The notes: generated from the sequence alone by a model not told the origin. DNA of 64,000 bases from Streptomyces sp. LUP30 (GCF_001746365.1 NZ_MJAJ01000003.1:188251-252250); one strand, 5' to 3'. Shown: positions 1 to 9,238, counted from the stretch's first letter. Translations and numbers: made by a program.

Positions 1-3000
1 CTGGAAGGTGTGGACGGTACCGACCCGGACCCGGTCGTCGTTCCGCCACATCCGGGCCAGTGTCTCCTTCTGCGCCCGGAACGGCGTGACCACTCCCACC
101 GTCGTGTCCGGCGGAAGTCCCGCCAGCAGTCCGTCGACCACGCGCCGGACGGCCTCCGCCTCCGCCGCGTTCCGCCAGGACCTCCCGTCGCCGCCGCGCG
201 CGGACGCCCCGGACGGTACGTCGACCCAACCCAGTACCGGTGCCGGGTCCGCCACTCCGACCGGGTCGTGCGCCGGTACCTGCCGCCGCACGTCGGTCAG
301 CACCCGCAACCGGCCGCCGTAGCAGTGGCCGTTGACGACGTCCGCGATCCGCGGGTGGCAACGGTAGTGCTCGTCGAGGAGCAGCGCGCCGTCGCCGTGC
401 TGTTCGGCCGCGTGGTACGAGGAGTACACGTGGTAGGCGAGGCGCTGGTGCTCCAGTTGCGCGGCGCTCAGTCCGGCCCGCGTCCGTGCCTGCCGCTCCT
501 GCTGCGGTGACACTCCGGGGATGTGCCCGAGCTGCATGGGGTCACCGATGATCAGCGCCCGACGGGCCCGGAACAGCAACGGCAGCACCGAGGGTATGGA
601 GCACTGGCTCGCCTCGTCGATGACCACGAGATCGAACAGCTTGGGGGTGAGTTCCAGCTGCCGCACCGAATGGGTGCTGACGGCCCATCCCTTGATGTGC
701 GTCATCAGGTTCTTCTGGCTTCGCTGGTAGCCGGATCGGCGGCGGAGCGCCTGGAGCCGCTGGTTCATGAGCGCGGTGGCCCGGTCGAGGGTCTCGGCGG
801 ACAGCGCACGGGACAGTTCCGCCGCCAGGCCGGACAACGCCGCCGCCGTTGCCGACCGAGACGCCTTGAGCCCTTCCTCGTCCCAGTCCTCCTGTCTGCG
901 GACGAGCTCGCGCACCTCTCGTTCCATGGTCACGATCCCAGCCAGGGATTCCAACAACTCGGGCGGCACCGGTCGTTCCGTCGCCCACTCCGGCCACGCC
1001 GGTCCGGGCCGCTCTGGCTGCTCCGGCCCGGCCGAGACCAGCGAGGCGAGCGCACGCCCACGCCGCCATGGTCCCAGCTGCCACCAGCCGGCCCCGGCCG
1101 TCTTCCGCGCCCGCTCCGCCCACCGGTCCAGCGCTGCCGGGCCGTCCGCGTCCACCGACCAGACCCCCTCCAGGAGGGACAGGGCCAGCTCCAGCTCGGC
1201 GGCCCGCTCCTCCCGGTCGCGGAGCAGTTCCAGCAGACGTGTCTCCTCACCGACGTGGTGCGCCGCTTCCGCCCGCAGCTGGTCTGCCGTGCTCCGGGTG
1301 TTGCGCAGATCGCCGCCGACGATCGCCGATCCGCGTCGCGGCGCGGTGACCGGTTCGGCGAGCAGCCGTTCCAGTTTGGCCGCCTCCCGCTCCAGCGCCT
1401 CCGCGTTTCCCGTCCGCATCAGCAGACCGGGCGCGATGTCGTCGCAACGCTCGGCCACGACGTTCACGGCCTCGTTGTTGGTGGAGGCGACCAGCACCGA
1501 CTGCCCCGCGGCGACGCAGGTGGTGACGACCGCCGTGACGACCTCGCTCTTGCCCGTGCCGGGCGGCCCCGTCGCCACCGTCAGCGGCTGTGTCATCGCC
1601 GAGGAGATCACCTGTTCCTGGCTCTCGTTGCACGGCCCTGGAGCGACGGGTGCCACCGGGCTCGCCGAGGCTGCCGTCGCGGCCGGCGCCTCTCGGGCCC
1701 CGCCGTCCAGCAGCGCGTCCAGGGCGGTGCCCGTGATCTGGGCGGTCCGCGTGGAGATCTCGAGCAGGTTGTCCACCAGCGCCTGGGTGGCCACGGCCTC
1801 CGCACCGGACGGCACCAGCAGCACGGCTGCGTTGTGCGCGCCGGGCCGCAGTGCCTGCATGACCGTGCGGTCGCTGAGCGCGGACGGGTCCAGCGGTTCG
1901 AGTTCCGGCAGTCCCAGCTCCCCCAGCAACTCCCTTATGGCGCGAAGCATCTGGACGTCGTTGCCCTCCTGCCAGGCCGGCTGCCAGCGGGCGACCAGGT
2001 CGGCGGCGTCGCCCGCGTCCAGGAATTCCGAGACGACCCCGGTGTGCAGGGACGGCACGCCGCTGGGCCGGAGCACGTCCCTGCCGTCCTCGTCCGGCGC
2101 CAGCTCCATCTGCTGGAGGAGCAGCGGCGCCAGCTCGACCGCCGCGCGCCGCCCCCGCCCGCCGTCCCGTGAGGGAAGCGTGATCGCCGGATACCCGTAC
2201 CAGTACTCCTGTCGGGTCCCCGCCTCGGCGCCCGAACCGGTCCGAACGTCCTGAGGCCGGGGCAGTGATCCGGGCGCGACGATGTGCGGTCCGCGGCCCG
2301 ACTGAACGACCTCCTCGCCCTGGGTCAGCAGGAAGTACTTCGTGTTCAGTCCGCCGTCCCGGTCGGGCCGCATCCCGGCCGCCGCCTGCGCGGTGAGGCA
2401 GTCCGCGTAGTACCGCAGCAGCCGCTGAGGGGCGACGCCGTCCCGTTCATCCGCCTCGGCCGCTTCCCGCGCCTTGATCAGCGCGGGGGAGCGCAGGGCG
2501 GCCTCGGTGGCGTCGTGGGGCGGCATGGGAAGCCGCACCGGTCGTGCCACCGACCGGGCGAAGGGCAGGCTCCGGGTGGCCCTGATCGTGGACTTGGTGG
2601 GCCGCTGCTCCTCAGGGACGCCTTCGCGGGCCATCTGGGCGGTCAGGTAGTCGAAGAGGTCGTCCGGGGTGATCCAGCCGCCGTCCTTGATCCGGCCGTT
2701 GCGCAGCCCTTCGACGATCTCCCCGGTGAACCGGGAGGTGCCGAGGTCCGATCCCTGCGGCGCCATCGCGGAGGCCGCCTGGAGGGCATCGGACGCGGTG
2801 ATGAAGTACACGCCGGTCGGCCGCAGCAGGGTGCTCGGCGCGGTCCGGTCCGGTTGTCCCGCCGGACCCTTGGCGGTCCAGCCCTGGACGACGGAGCCGC
2901 TGGAGCAGCAGTCGAGCAGGACCAGTTTGGAGGCGGCCCGGCAGGACTGCAGCATCCGCTCCAGGAACTCCGCCGGCACGGCCGTGCCCGGCAGGTCGGC

Positions 3001-3309
3001 GGGGTCGGTGTCGCGGGTCAGGAAGTACAGCTGGCCGTCCTGCTCGCAATACTCGCCGTGGCCGCTGAAGTAGAGCAGCGCGGTCTCACTGGGCTGCCGG
3101 GCCTCCAGGAACGTCTCGACGGCGTGCAGCATCTCCGCGCGTGTCGGCTCGGCGGCCACCTCGCACGCGTTGTACATGCCGATCTCGGTGTTCTCCAGCA
3201 CCGCCCGCATGTAGTGCAGATCGGCCCGCACGGCGGAGAGGTCCTGGTACACCTCGCTGTCGTACATGGAGACGCCGACGAGTAAGGCATGACGGTCGTT
3301 GTCGGTCAT
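1..3309 (-). CDS. Caspase-like peptidase fused to SF1 (Upf1/Dna2-like) helicase; C-terminus beyond left edge
   Basis: The frame is open from ATG at 3309 to the left edge (1103 codons visible), so the C-terminus is missing. The N-terminal ~250 residues are a C14 caspase/metacaspase fold. It opens with HALLVGVSMY, has catalytic His84 in YFSGHGEY and catalytic Cys135 in LLDCCSSG. A middle part of ~300 residues is unassigned. The C-terminal half is an SF1 helicase with Walker A GPPGTGKS (581-588), motif II DEASQ (898-902), motif III GDPMQLGHI and LDEHYRCHP. Motif V-like VGTVHTFQ lies at the very edge. The start is 6 nt after the upstream small membrane gene, so the two are probably one operon. 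Inferred role: a helicase sensing foreign or damaged nucleic acid that triggers the protease, as in suicide-type conflict systems. Domain calls are firm; the role is not proven. Confidence 0.9.
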   Translation of the reverse strand, partial: MTDNDRHALLVGVSMYDSEVYQDLSAVRADLHYMRAVLENTEIGMYNACEVAAEPTRAEMLHAVETFLEARQPSETALLYFSGHGEYCEQDGQLYFLTRDTDPADLPGTAVPAEFLERMLQSCRAASKLVLLDCCSSGSVVQGWTAKGPAGQPDRTAPSTLLRPTGVYFITASDALQAASAMAPQGSDLGTSRFTGEIVEGLRNGRIKDGGWITPDDLFDYLTAQMAREGVPEEQRPTKSTIRATRSLPFARSVARPVRLPMPPHDATEAALRSPALIKAREAAEADERDGVAPQRLLRYYADCLTAQAAAGMRPDRDGGLNTKYFLLTQGEEVVQSGRGPHIVAPGSLPRPQDVRTGSGAEAGTRQEYWYGYPAITLPSRDGGRGRRAAVELAPLLLQQMELAPDEDGRDVLRPSGVPSLHTGVVSEFLDAGDAADLVARWQPAWQEGNDVQMLRAIRELLGELGLPELEPLDPSALSDRTVMQALRPGAHNAAVLLVPSGAEAVATQALVDNLLEISTRTAQITGTALDALLDGGAREAPAATAASASPVAPVAPGPCNESQEQVISSAMTQPLTVATGPPGTGKSEVVTAVVTTCVAAGQSVLVASTNNEAVNVVAERCDDIAPGLLMRTGNAEALEREAAKLERLLAEPVTAPRRGSAIVGGDLRNTRSTADQLRAEAAHHVGEETRLLELLRDREERAAELELALSLLEGVWSVDADGPAALDRWAERARKTAGAGWWQLGPWRRGRALASLVSAGPEQPERPGPAWPEWATERPVPPELLESLAGIVTMEREVRELVRRQEDWDEEGLKASRSATAAALSGLAAELSRALSAETLDRATALMNQRLQALRRRSGYQRSQKNLMTHIKGWAVSTHSVRQLELTPKLFDLVVIDEASQCSIPSVLPLLFRARRALIIGDPMQLGHIPGVSPQQERQARTRAGLSAAQLEHQRLAYHVYSSYHAAEQHGDGALLLDEHYRCHPRIADVVNGHCYGGRLRVLTDVRRQVPAHDPVGVADPAPVLGWVDVPSGASARGGDGRSWRNAAEAEAVRRVVDGLLAGLPPDTTVGVVTPFRAQKETLARMWRNDDRVRVGTVHTFQ

Positions 3310-3315
3310 CGCCGC

Positions 3316-3696
3316 TCAGCCCGCCGTCGTGCCGTCGCCGCCGTCCGCGAGGAACCGCTCGACCAGCGTGTCGTCCTCGCGAGCCTCCTTGCCGGTGATG
3401 TGCAAGACCGCCCCGTCGGGCCGCTTGACCACAATGGTGCGTTGAGGGATACGCGCAAGCCACACCTGCACCAGCGCGGCGACGAACGAACCGGCGCTCA
3501 GCAGCAGCCCGATGGTCTCGGCGGACGGGCCGCCCTTGTCGCCGGCCCCTGCCAGGCTGCCCGGTTCGGGCAGATCCAGCGTGGCCGCGGAGTCCGCCTC
3601 GGCGAGAGCGGCGAGCAGTTCGCGTGCGTCCTTGCGGGCGCGCAACGGGTCATCGTCGACGACGGAGATCCGGTATCCGCTGTGGTTGTCGGGCAT
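3316..3696 (-). CDS. EACC1-like small membrane-anchored partner of the caspase
   Basis: A 126-residue protein. I chose ATG 3696 because GGGGGAG lies about 9 nt upstream; the frame extends further up but without a better start. It has an N-terminal soluble segment (1-45), a linker, one predicted transmembrane helix (about 61-82) and a short basic beta-rich tail (RTIVVKRPDGAVLHITG). This layout and tail resemble the 'effector-associated constant component 1' (EACC1) family, which co-occurs with caspase and trypsin effectors in actinobacterial conflict operons. Its stop is 6 nt before the caspase-helicase start, so the two are translationally linked. It may tether or hold the effector at the membrane (inference). 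Family assignment is by eye only. Confidence 0.72.
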   Translation of the reverse strand: MPDNHSGYRISVVDDDPLRARKDARELLAALAEADSAATLDLPEPGSLAGAGDKGGPSAETIGLLLSAGSFVAALVQVWLARIPQRTIVVKRPDGAVLHITGKEAREDDTLVERFLADGGDGTTAG

Positions 3697-3841
3697 GGCG
3701 TTCTTGTGCTCCCCCTGGGTCCACCGGCTCCTTGCCGGGCGAACGACACTAGCGTCCGCCACTGACACCGACGGTCCGATGCGCCACGCGGGCCCGGCCG
3801 TTGGCGTGAACACGATTGCCGATGGCCGGGTCTTGTGCGTC

Positions 3842-4018
3842 TCACGCCAGGCGCAGTTCCGCCCGGACCGTCTTGCCCGGCGCGCCGTCGCGAGGCGTGC
3901 CGGCCCAGCGGGTCGCCGGCCCCAAGACGATCAGCAGACCCCGGCCGGACTCCACGTCAGCCGTGTGTGCCACCGCGATGGACCGCGCGGCGCGCACGCT
4001 GGAGGGGACCTCACCCGT
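3842..4018 (-). pseudogene. Deleted remnant of an RsbW-type HATPase_c protein
   Basis: This 58-codon open stretch ends with residues typical of the C-terminus of Streptomyces anti-sigma-type ATP-binding proteins: ESGRGLLIV, then TRWAGTPRDGAPGKTVRAEL. The intact homologue at 57977-58462 has HGRGLLLIRAL and GKAVWFRL in the same order. The preceding residues (VPSSVRAARSIAVAHT) look like the start of such a protein. The N-box/ATP-lid core (about 60 residues) is absent and a stop lies just upstream at 4019-4021. It is best read as an internally deleted, non-functional copy. Confidence 0.5.
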
Positions 4019-4252
4019 TCACCATGGGGTGCTCCACCGCCGTTGGCGGGAGCCGTCAGTGCGAAACAGAGCTCGCACGGCACACCTTTCCGGTCAGTGC
4101 CTTCTGCGGGGCGAAATGTCACTCCGGTGTCGGGTGGGGGTTCTCGGGGTGCCGTGAAGCGGACTGGGCGGGGGCGGTTCGCCGTGCCGCGTCGTTGGTT
4201 AGGGTGGTCGTGGCTCCCGGGTGGGCCGATTCCGATACGTCGGGGGGCGTTG

Positions 4253-5026
4253 GTGGGGACTGGACGACGGCAGACGACGGTCCGTGACGCTGTGCGGGCC
4301 GTTTCGACCGGCCGGTCGGCGTATCCGGCGTCGCCTCCGGCGCTGCGTGGGTCGCTCGGGCCGGTCGCGGGTCTCGCCGCGGTGGTGGTCGCCCTGCTCG
4401 GGGGTCTGTACGCCGGCGGGGGCGGGCCCGGGGGTGTGGACAGGTGGCTCAGCTCGCCCACGGCGGACAGTGTGCGACCGCCGTGGCGGCACCTCGCGCT
4501 GGCCCTGGACTTCCTGGGGGAGCCCCTGGGGTCCGTGCTGCTGGTCGCGGGCGTCGTGGCGGGCTGTCTGCTGCTCAGGCATCCTCGTGCGGCGGTGCTC
4601 GCCGTGACCGGCGCCGGTGCCGGCGTGGGGGTGGCGACGCTGCTCAAGCACCTGGTGGGGCGCACCATCCACGGCGACGGCAACCTGTCCTACCCGAGCG
4701 GTCACACCGCCTTCGCCACCGCGCTCGCCCTCGTGGTGGCGCTGCTGGCGACCGGCCGGCTCGGGCTCGGCAGGACGGCCGGCACGTCACTCGTGCTCGG
4801 CGCGGCGCTGGTCGCCGGCGCCGCCATGGGCTGGGCGGAGGTGGCCCTGGGCGCGCACTACCCGACCGACGCGATCGGCGGCTGGTGCACCGCGCTGGCG
4901 GTGGTGCCGGCGACCGGGTGGCTCGTCGACCGGACCGCTGACCGGACGGCTGAGCGGACCGCCGGCCGGGCGGCTGACCGCCGGAACGGGCGGGCGGCCG
5001 ACGCCGGGCGCCCCGAGGGTCGCTGA
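4253..5026 (+). CDS. PAP2-superfamily membrane phosphatase
   Basis: About 257 residues with several hydrophobic segments. The phosphatidic-acid-phosphatase signature is clear: LLKHLVGRTIHGDG (variant motif 1), PSGHTA at about 148-153 and GAHYPTD with His202/Asp206. Members dephosphorylate lipid phosphates such as undecaprenyl pyrophosphate. That would fit recycling of the lipid carrier used by the adjacent polysaccharide operon, but the gene is on the other strand and the link is inference. The start is uncertain. GTG 4253 follows GGGGGG by about 5 nt; TTG 4250 and GTG 4292 are alternatives. The C-terminal ~40 residues are low-complexity repeats of RTADRTAERTAG type. The frame is open far upstream, but that part overlaps other features and looks non-coding. 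Confidence 0.8.
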   Translation: MGTGRRQTTVRDAVRAVSTGRSAYPASPPALRGSLGPVAGLAAVVVALLGGLYAGGGGPGGVDRWLSSPTADSVRPPWRHLALALDFLGEPLGSVLLVAGVVAGCLLLRHPRAAVLAVTGAGAGVGVATLLKHLVGRTIHGDGNLSYPSGHTAFATALALVVALLATGRLGLGRTAGTSLVLGAALVAGAAMGWAEVALGAHYPTDAIGGWCTALAVVPATGWLVDRTADRTAERTAGRAADRRNGRAADAGRPEGR

Positions 5027-5106
5027 CGCCACGTCGGGCAGGTGGGGCCACCGCACGCACGCGACCCCGCCTCGCACCCTGTCACCTCACCGCACGCCAC
5101 CCCGTT

Positions 5107-6477
5107 TCACACCGAGCGACGGAACACCGGCTTCACCGGGCGGCCGCCCTGCCAGGGGGTGGGGTCGCCACCGTCCAGGGCCTTTCGGTAGACCGCGCAC
5201 GCCTGGGCCACCACGTCGACGGTGTGATCGATGTCGGCGTCGTCGAGGGCGCTGCTCACCACGAACGACGGGGCCAGCACGCCGCCCGCGAGGAGCCGGC
5301 GCAGGAACAGGGTGCGGTACTCCTGCGACGGCCGCAGGTTCTCGTCGAGGGTGGCGAAGACCAGGTTGCTGGCCCGGCCGCGGACGACGATGTGGTCGCC
5401 GACGCCCATGGCGTCCGCGGCGTCGCGGACGCCCGCGGCCAGCCGCTCGCCGAGGGCGTGCAGGCGTGCGGTGACTCCCTCTTCGACGTAGGTGTCGAGC
5501 ACCGCCATCGCGGCCGCCAGGGAGTGCGTCTCCGCGCCGTGCGTGGTGGACAGCAGGAACACCCGCTCGCCGGTGTGGCGCAGCCCGCCCCGCTCCATCA
5601 GCTCGCGGCGCCCGGCCAGTGCGGAGACGGCGAATCCGTTGCCCAGCGCCTTGCCGAACGTGGACAGGTCGGGGACGACGCCGTACAGGCCCTGGGCGCC
5701 CGCCTCGGACCAGCGCAGGCCGGTGATCATCTCGTCGAAGACCAGTACGCAGCCGTGCCGGTCGGCCAGCTCGCGCAGGCCGGCGAGGTAACCCGGCGGT
5801 GGCTCGCTGTGGGTGGCGGGTTCGAGGATCAGGCAGGCGACCTCGTCGTGGTGGCGGGTGAGCAGCTCCTCCGTGGCGGCCAGGTCCCCGTAGGGGAACG
5901 TCACGGTGAGGTCGGTGGTGGCCGCCGGGATGCCGGCGGACATCGGTGTGGTGCCGATGAACCAGTCGTCGGTGGAGAAGAACGGATGGTCGGCGCAGAG
6001 GGCCACCAGCGGGCGCCCGGTGGCGGCGCGGGCGAGGCGCACCGCGGCGGTGGTGGCGTCGGAGCCGTTCTTCGCGAACTTGACCATCTCGGCGGTCGGC
6101 ACCGTGGCCAGGAACCGTTCCGCGGCTTCGACCTCCACGATGGACGGCCGCACGAAGTTGCTGCCGCGGTCGAGTTCCCGTCGTACCGCCTCGGTCACGC
6201 GCGGGTGGGCGTGACCGAGACTGACCGACCGCAGGCCCGAGCCGTACTCGACGTAGCGGTTTCCGTCGACGTCCCACACGTGGGCGCCGCGGCCGTGGCT
6301 GATGACCGGGGCCAGGTTCTCGGGGTACTGGTCGTCGCCCTTGGCGTAGGTGTGCGCACCCCCGGGGATCATGGCGTGCAGCCGCTCGTTCGCCTGCTGG
6401 GACCGGGGCAGGAGGAGTTCTGCGGTGTCTGCGGTGTCTGCGGTGTCTGCGGAGTTCGCGGTGTATGGGGTGTCCAC
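5107..6477 (-). CDS. Class III PLP aminotransferase, glutamate-1-semialdehyde aminotransferase-like
   Basis: 456 residues with the class III fold: AMIPGGAHTYAKGD and HVWDVDGNRYVEYGSG at the N-terminus, VFDEMITGLRW in the cofactor-binding region, and the PLP lysine Lys276 in TFGKALGNGFA. It resembles GSA aminomutase but sits at the distal end of the polysaccharide operon, 15 nt after the RmlC-like gene. It probably aminates a keto sugar or a small substituent rather than making tetrapyrrole (inference). The GTG start has a GAGG element just upstream. The N-terminus contains a small tandem repeat (TADTADTADTA) encoded by a 9-bp DNA repeat at about 6420-6455. Substrate is unknown. Confidence 0.85.
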   Translation of the reverse strand: MDTPYTANSADTADTADTAELLLPRSQQANERLHAMIPGGAHTYAKGDDQYPENLAPVISHGRGAHVWDVDGNRYVEYGSGLRSVSLGHAHPRVTEAVRRELDRGSNFVRPSIVEVEAAERFLATVPTAEMVKFAKNGSDATTAAVRLARAATGRPLVALCADHPFFSTDDWFIGTTPMSAGIPAATTDLTVTFPYGDLAATEELLTRHHDEVACLILEPATHSEPPPGYLAGLRELADRHGCVLVFDEMITGLRWSEAGAQGLYGVVPDLSTFGKALGNGFAVSALAGRRELMERGGLRHTGERVFLLSTTHGAETHSLAAAMAVLDTYVEEGVTARLHALGERLAAGVRDAADAMGVGDHIVVRGRASNLVFATLDENLRPSQEYRTLFLRRLLAGGVLAPSFVVSSALDDADIDHTVDVVAQACAVYRKALDGGDPTPWQGGRPVKPVFRRSV

Positions 6478-6492
6478 ACCGACCTCAACTTT

Positions 6493-7053
6493 CTACTGTT
6501 GCTTCAGGACCTCGGCGAGGCTCGGCGCCTCCCGGTCCCGCTGGGACATCGAGGTGACCGGCAGCGGCCAAGGCACGGCGAGCTCCGGGTCGTCGAAGGC
6601 GATCGTGACGTCCTCGGCCGGGTCGTGCCGGCGGTCGATCCGGTACGAGACGTCGGCGGTGTCGGTCAGCGTCTGGAAGCCGTGGGCGCAGCCCGCCGGG
6701 ATGTACAGGGTCAGCTGCGTCTCGTCGGACAGCTCGAAGGTGGCCAGGTTGCGGTAGGTCGGCGAGTCGGGGCGCAGGTCCACGACGACGTCGAAGATCC
6801 GCCCGTAGGAGCACCGCACCAGCTTGGCCTCGCCGGCACCGGAGCGCAGGTGCAGGCCGCGCAGCACGCCCCCCACCGACCGGGACAGGCTGTCCTGGAC
6901 GAAGGCGTCCGGGTCGAGGCCCACCGAGCGGAACACGTCGGCGTCGAACGTGCGGCAGAAGAAGCCGCGTTCGTCGGCGTACGGCGTCGGCTCGAACAGA
7001 TACGCGCCGGCGATCGCCGGGACCTCGGTCGCTTTCATTCCGGGCGCGTTCAT
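6493..7053 (-). CDS. dTDP-4-dehydrorhamnose 3,5-epimerase-like (RmlC family)
   Basis: 186 residues, the normal length for RmlC. It has the cupin signatures: FEPTPYADERGFF, VLRGLHLR with the conserved His68, FDVVVDLR and LYIPAGCAHGF. The enzyme epimerises C3/C5 of NDP-4-keto-6-deoxy sugars. The ATG at 7053 overlaps the upstream pyruvyltransferase stop (ATGA). No rmlA, rmlB or rmlD is seen in this operon, so it may act on the product of the cytidylyltransferase and NAD-epimerase genes or on a dTDP-sugar made elsewhere. Confidence 0.88.
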   Translation of the reverse strand: MNAPGMKATEVPAIAGAYLFEPTPYADERGFFCRTFDADVFRSVGLDPDAFVQDSLSRSVGGVLRGLHLRSGAGEAKLVRCSYGRIFDVVVDLRPDSPTYRNLATFELSDETQLTLYIPAGCAHGFQTLTDTADVSYRIDRRHDPAEDVTIAFDDPELAVPWPLPVTSMSQRDREAPSLAEVLKQQ

Positions 7054-8294
7054 GAGGTCTCCCGCAGGGCGTGGGCGTGGTCGGTCGTGGGGAACAGGGC
7101 CGCCGTCAGGGCGGAGAACTGGTGCTGCAGGCGCCCGGCGGCGATCAGGTTCCGCTCGGCGAGGGTGCGCCGCACGTCCGCCGAACCCTTCTCCAGCTCG
7201 CGGAACTGCTCCAGGAGGCGGTCCGCGTCGACCTCGCGAGCCGGGTGGCAGAACGCGCCCACCCCCATGTCGGCCATGAGCGCCTCGCTCTTCGCGGCGT
7301 AGCTGACCGCGAGGGTGGGTGTGCCGGCCTTCAGCGCGCAGATCAGGTTGTGGTACCGGGTCGCCACCACGGTGTCGGCAGCAGCCGCCTCCCGCATCAG
7401 GTCGGCCAGCGACGCCGCCTCGGCGTCCGTGACCAGCGGCGAGTCCACCGCGTCGAGGATCGCGGCGACCACCGGCGCATCGCACGCGTCGCCGGTGAGC
7501 AGCCGGACCGGTCTGCCGTCCTCGACCAGCGCGCGGACGAAGCGGATCGTGCCGTCGAGGTAGCGCCGGTGGATCTCCTCGGCCCGGGCGCGGTCGTCGT
7601 CGCCGCCGTGGAAGGCCATGACGCCCACGCAGACCCGGCCCGGCGGGCCCTCGGGCGCGCTCGCCGGCGGCGTCGGCAGGGCGAACGCGAGGTCCGGGTG
7701 GACCTCGTCGTGCGCGGTGTCCACGCCCATCGCCCGCAACGCGTCGCGGGACGGGGCGTCCCGGTACGACCGGTAGGCGGCCAGCCGCGCCGACCAGCGC
7801 ACCAGGGTGCGGGTCGCCCGGTTGCCGATCCCGGCGGCGCCGACGCCGACCAGCGCGACCCTGGCGCCGGACAGCCGGCCGGTCGCGCAGAGCAGGAACA
7901 GCGCGTACGGGAAGCCCCACGGCCGCAGCGGCAGCGTGGCCTCCAGGACGCCCATGCCCGGCACGATCACCACGTCGTGCCGGCGCACCCAGGCGGCGGT
8001 GCGGAAGACGTCGAGCAGTTTGCCCAGGCCCTTGCCCGCGACCGCGCCCGCGCGCGACGCGGTCCGGTACTCCCCGCGGTACCAGTGCAGCCGTGTCGCG
8101 GGGATCCCGTACCGGGCCGAGACGACTTCCGGTCCGCCGCACAGCGCGTCCACGACCGCCTCCGGGTGCTCGGCGCGAAGGTATCCGAGCACGGCCTCCA
8201 GCGACCCGTCGTTGCCGAGGTTGCCGGAGCCGAGCAGGCCGAACACCCCGACGCGCACGGCAGTCGCGTCGGTCGCCCTCGCGGCGGCCGTCAT
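7050..8294 (-). CDS. Polysaccharide pyruvyl transferase family protein
   Basis: 414 residues. The N-terminus has VGVFGLLGSGNLGNDG, the typical opening of the PS_pyruv_trans fold, then DVVIVPGMGVLE. The second half carries VCVGVMAFHGGDDD and DTVVATRYHNLICALKAG, the conserved RYH block near the C-terminus. Family members move a pyruvate ketal from PEP onto a sugar of an exopolysaccharide or wall polymer. Its ATG overlaps the upstream glycosyltransferase stop (ATGA) and its stop overlaps the rmlC-like start. It predicts an acidic, pyruvylated repeat unit (inference). Confidence 0.88.
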   Translation of the reverse strand: MTAAARATDATAVRVGVFGLLGSGNLGNDGSLEAVLGYLRAEHPEAVVDALCGGPEVVSARYGIPATRLHWYRGEYRTASRAGAVAGKGLGKLLDVFRTAAWVRRHDVVIVPGMGVLEATLPLRPWGFPYALFLLCATGRLSGARVALVGVGAAGIGNRATRTLVRWSARLAAYRSYRDAPSRDALRAMGVDTAHDEVHPDLAFALPTPPASAPEGPPGRVCVGVMAFHGGDDDRARAEEIHRRYLDGTIRFVRALVEDGRPVRLLTGDACDAPVVAAILDAVDSPLVTDAEAASLADLMREAAAADTVVATRYHNLICALKAGTPTLAVSYAAKSEALMADMGVGAFCHPAREVDADRLLEQFRELEKGSADVRRTLAERNLIAAGRLQHQFSALTAALFPTTDHAHALRETS

Positions 8295-9238
8295 GCCTGC
8301 CTCCCCTCCCGGCCGGCGACCAGGGCGTCGACGCTGACGTCGAGCCGGGCCGGATCGACCGGGGCGCGGTCCTCGACCCGCTCGCCGGCGCCCGGCCGGG
8401 CGCGGCTGGTCATCCACGCGGCCAGGTGCCGGTAACACGCGCGCCGGTCGGCCGCGGACAACGGCGCCCGCCGGATCGCCGAGGCGAAGCCCCAGACGTA
8501 CTCGGCGAGCAGCCGCGGCGTCGGGTGCAGCCGGCCCGCCCGGCGCGGGTCCAGGTTGACGCACCGCGAGCGCTTGCTCGGGTTCGCCCGCTCGGCGCGG
8601 TTGGGGTGGTCGCGGCGGAAGTACAGCAGCTCCGGCACCTGGTGGAAGGGCCCGTGCAGGGTGATCTCGGCGACGTACGTGCGGTCCGCGTGGTGGTAGC
8701 TGTCCATCGGCTTCACCCGGCGCAGCACGTCGGTCCGCATCACCCCGTAGAAGTCGTCGCCGCCGGGCTCGAACAGCAGACTGCGGAAGCGCTCCGGCGC
8801 GTGCGGCGAGTCGGTGGCGAGGGTGTACTCGTAGGGGACCTTCACCCGGCCGTCGCCGTCGATGACCGCCTGGCCGCTGTGGGCGAGGATCATGTCCGGC
8901 CGCTCGTCCAGCGCCTCGACGCAGCGCCGCAGCAGGTCCCGGCCGTACAGGTCGTCGTGCGAGGCCCACTTGAACAGCTCGCCGCGGGACTCGGCGAGCA
9001 CATGGTTGTGGTTCGGGGTGGCGCCGATGTTCCGGGGCAGCCGCAGGTACCGGATGCGCGAGTCCTTCGCGGCGTACCGGCGGCAGACGTCCTCGGTCCC
9101 GTCGGTCGAGGCGTTGTCGGAGACGATCAGCTCGAAGTCCTCGTAGGTCTGGCCGAGCAGGGCGTCGAGCGACTCGGCCAGGTACTCCTCGCCGTTGTAC
9201 ACGGGCAGGCCGATGCTCAGCCTGGGTCTGTCGGTCAT
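8291..9238 (-). CDS. Family 2 glycosyltransferase
   Basis: 315 residues. The GT-A fold is shown by LSIGLPVYNGEEYL at the start, VSDNASTDGTEDV, and the acidic motif SHDDLYGRD near residue 100. No membrane segment is seen, so it should act at the cytoplasmic face, adding a sugar to the lipid-linked repeat. It is joined by ATGA overlaps to both the flippase gene upstream and the pyruvyltransferase gene downstream. Donor and acceptor cannot be told from sequence. Confidence 0.9.
   Translation of the reverse strand: MTDRPRLSIGLPVYNGEEYLAESLDALLGQTYEDFELIVSDNASTDGTEDVCRRYAAKDSRIRYLRLPRNIGATPNHNHVLAESRGELFKWASHDDLYGRDLLRRCVEALDERPDMILAHSGQAVIDGDGRVKVPYEYTLATDSPHAPERFRSLLFEPGGDDFYGVMRTDVLRRVKPMDSYHHADRTYVAEITLHGPFHQVPELLYFRRDHPNRAERANPSKRSRCVNLDPRRAGRLHPTPRLLAEYVWGFASAIRRAPLSAADRRACYRHLAAWMTSRARPGAGERVEDRAPVDPARLDVSVDALVAGREGRQA

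Noticed and set aside
523-2254. Long plus-strand open frames across the caspase-helicase gene
   Set aside because: Arg/Pro/Ser-rich translations without domains; they are antisense shadows of the minus-strand gene that carries the caspase and helicase motifs.
3512-4252. Upstream extension of the PAP2 gene
   Set aside because: It would overlap the EACC1-like and HATPase remnant regions and has no family similarity; a later start with a G-rich ribosome site fits better.
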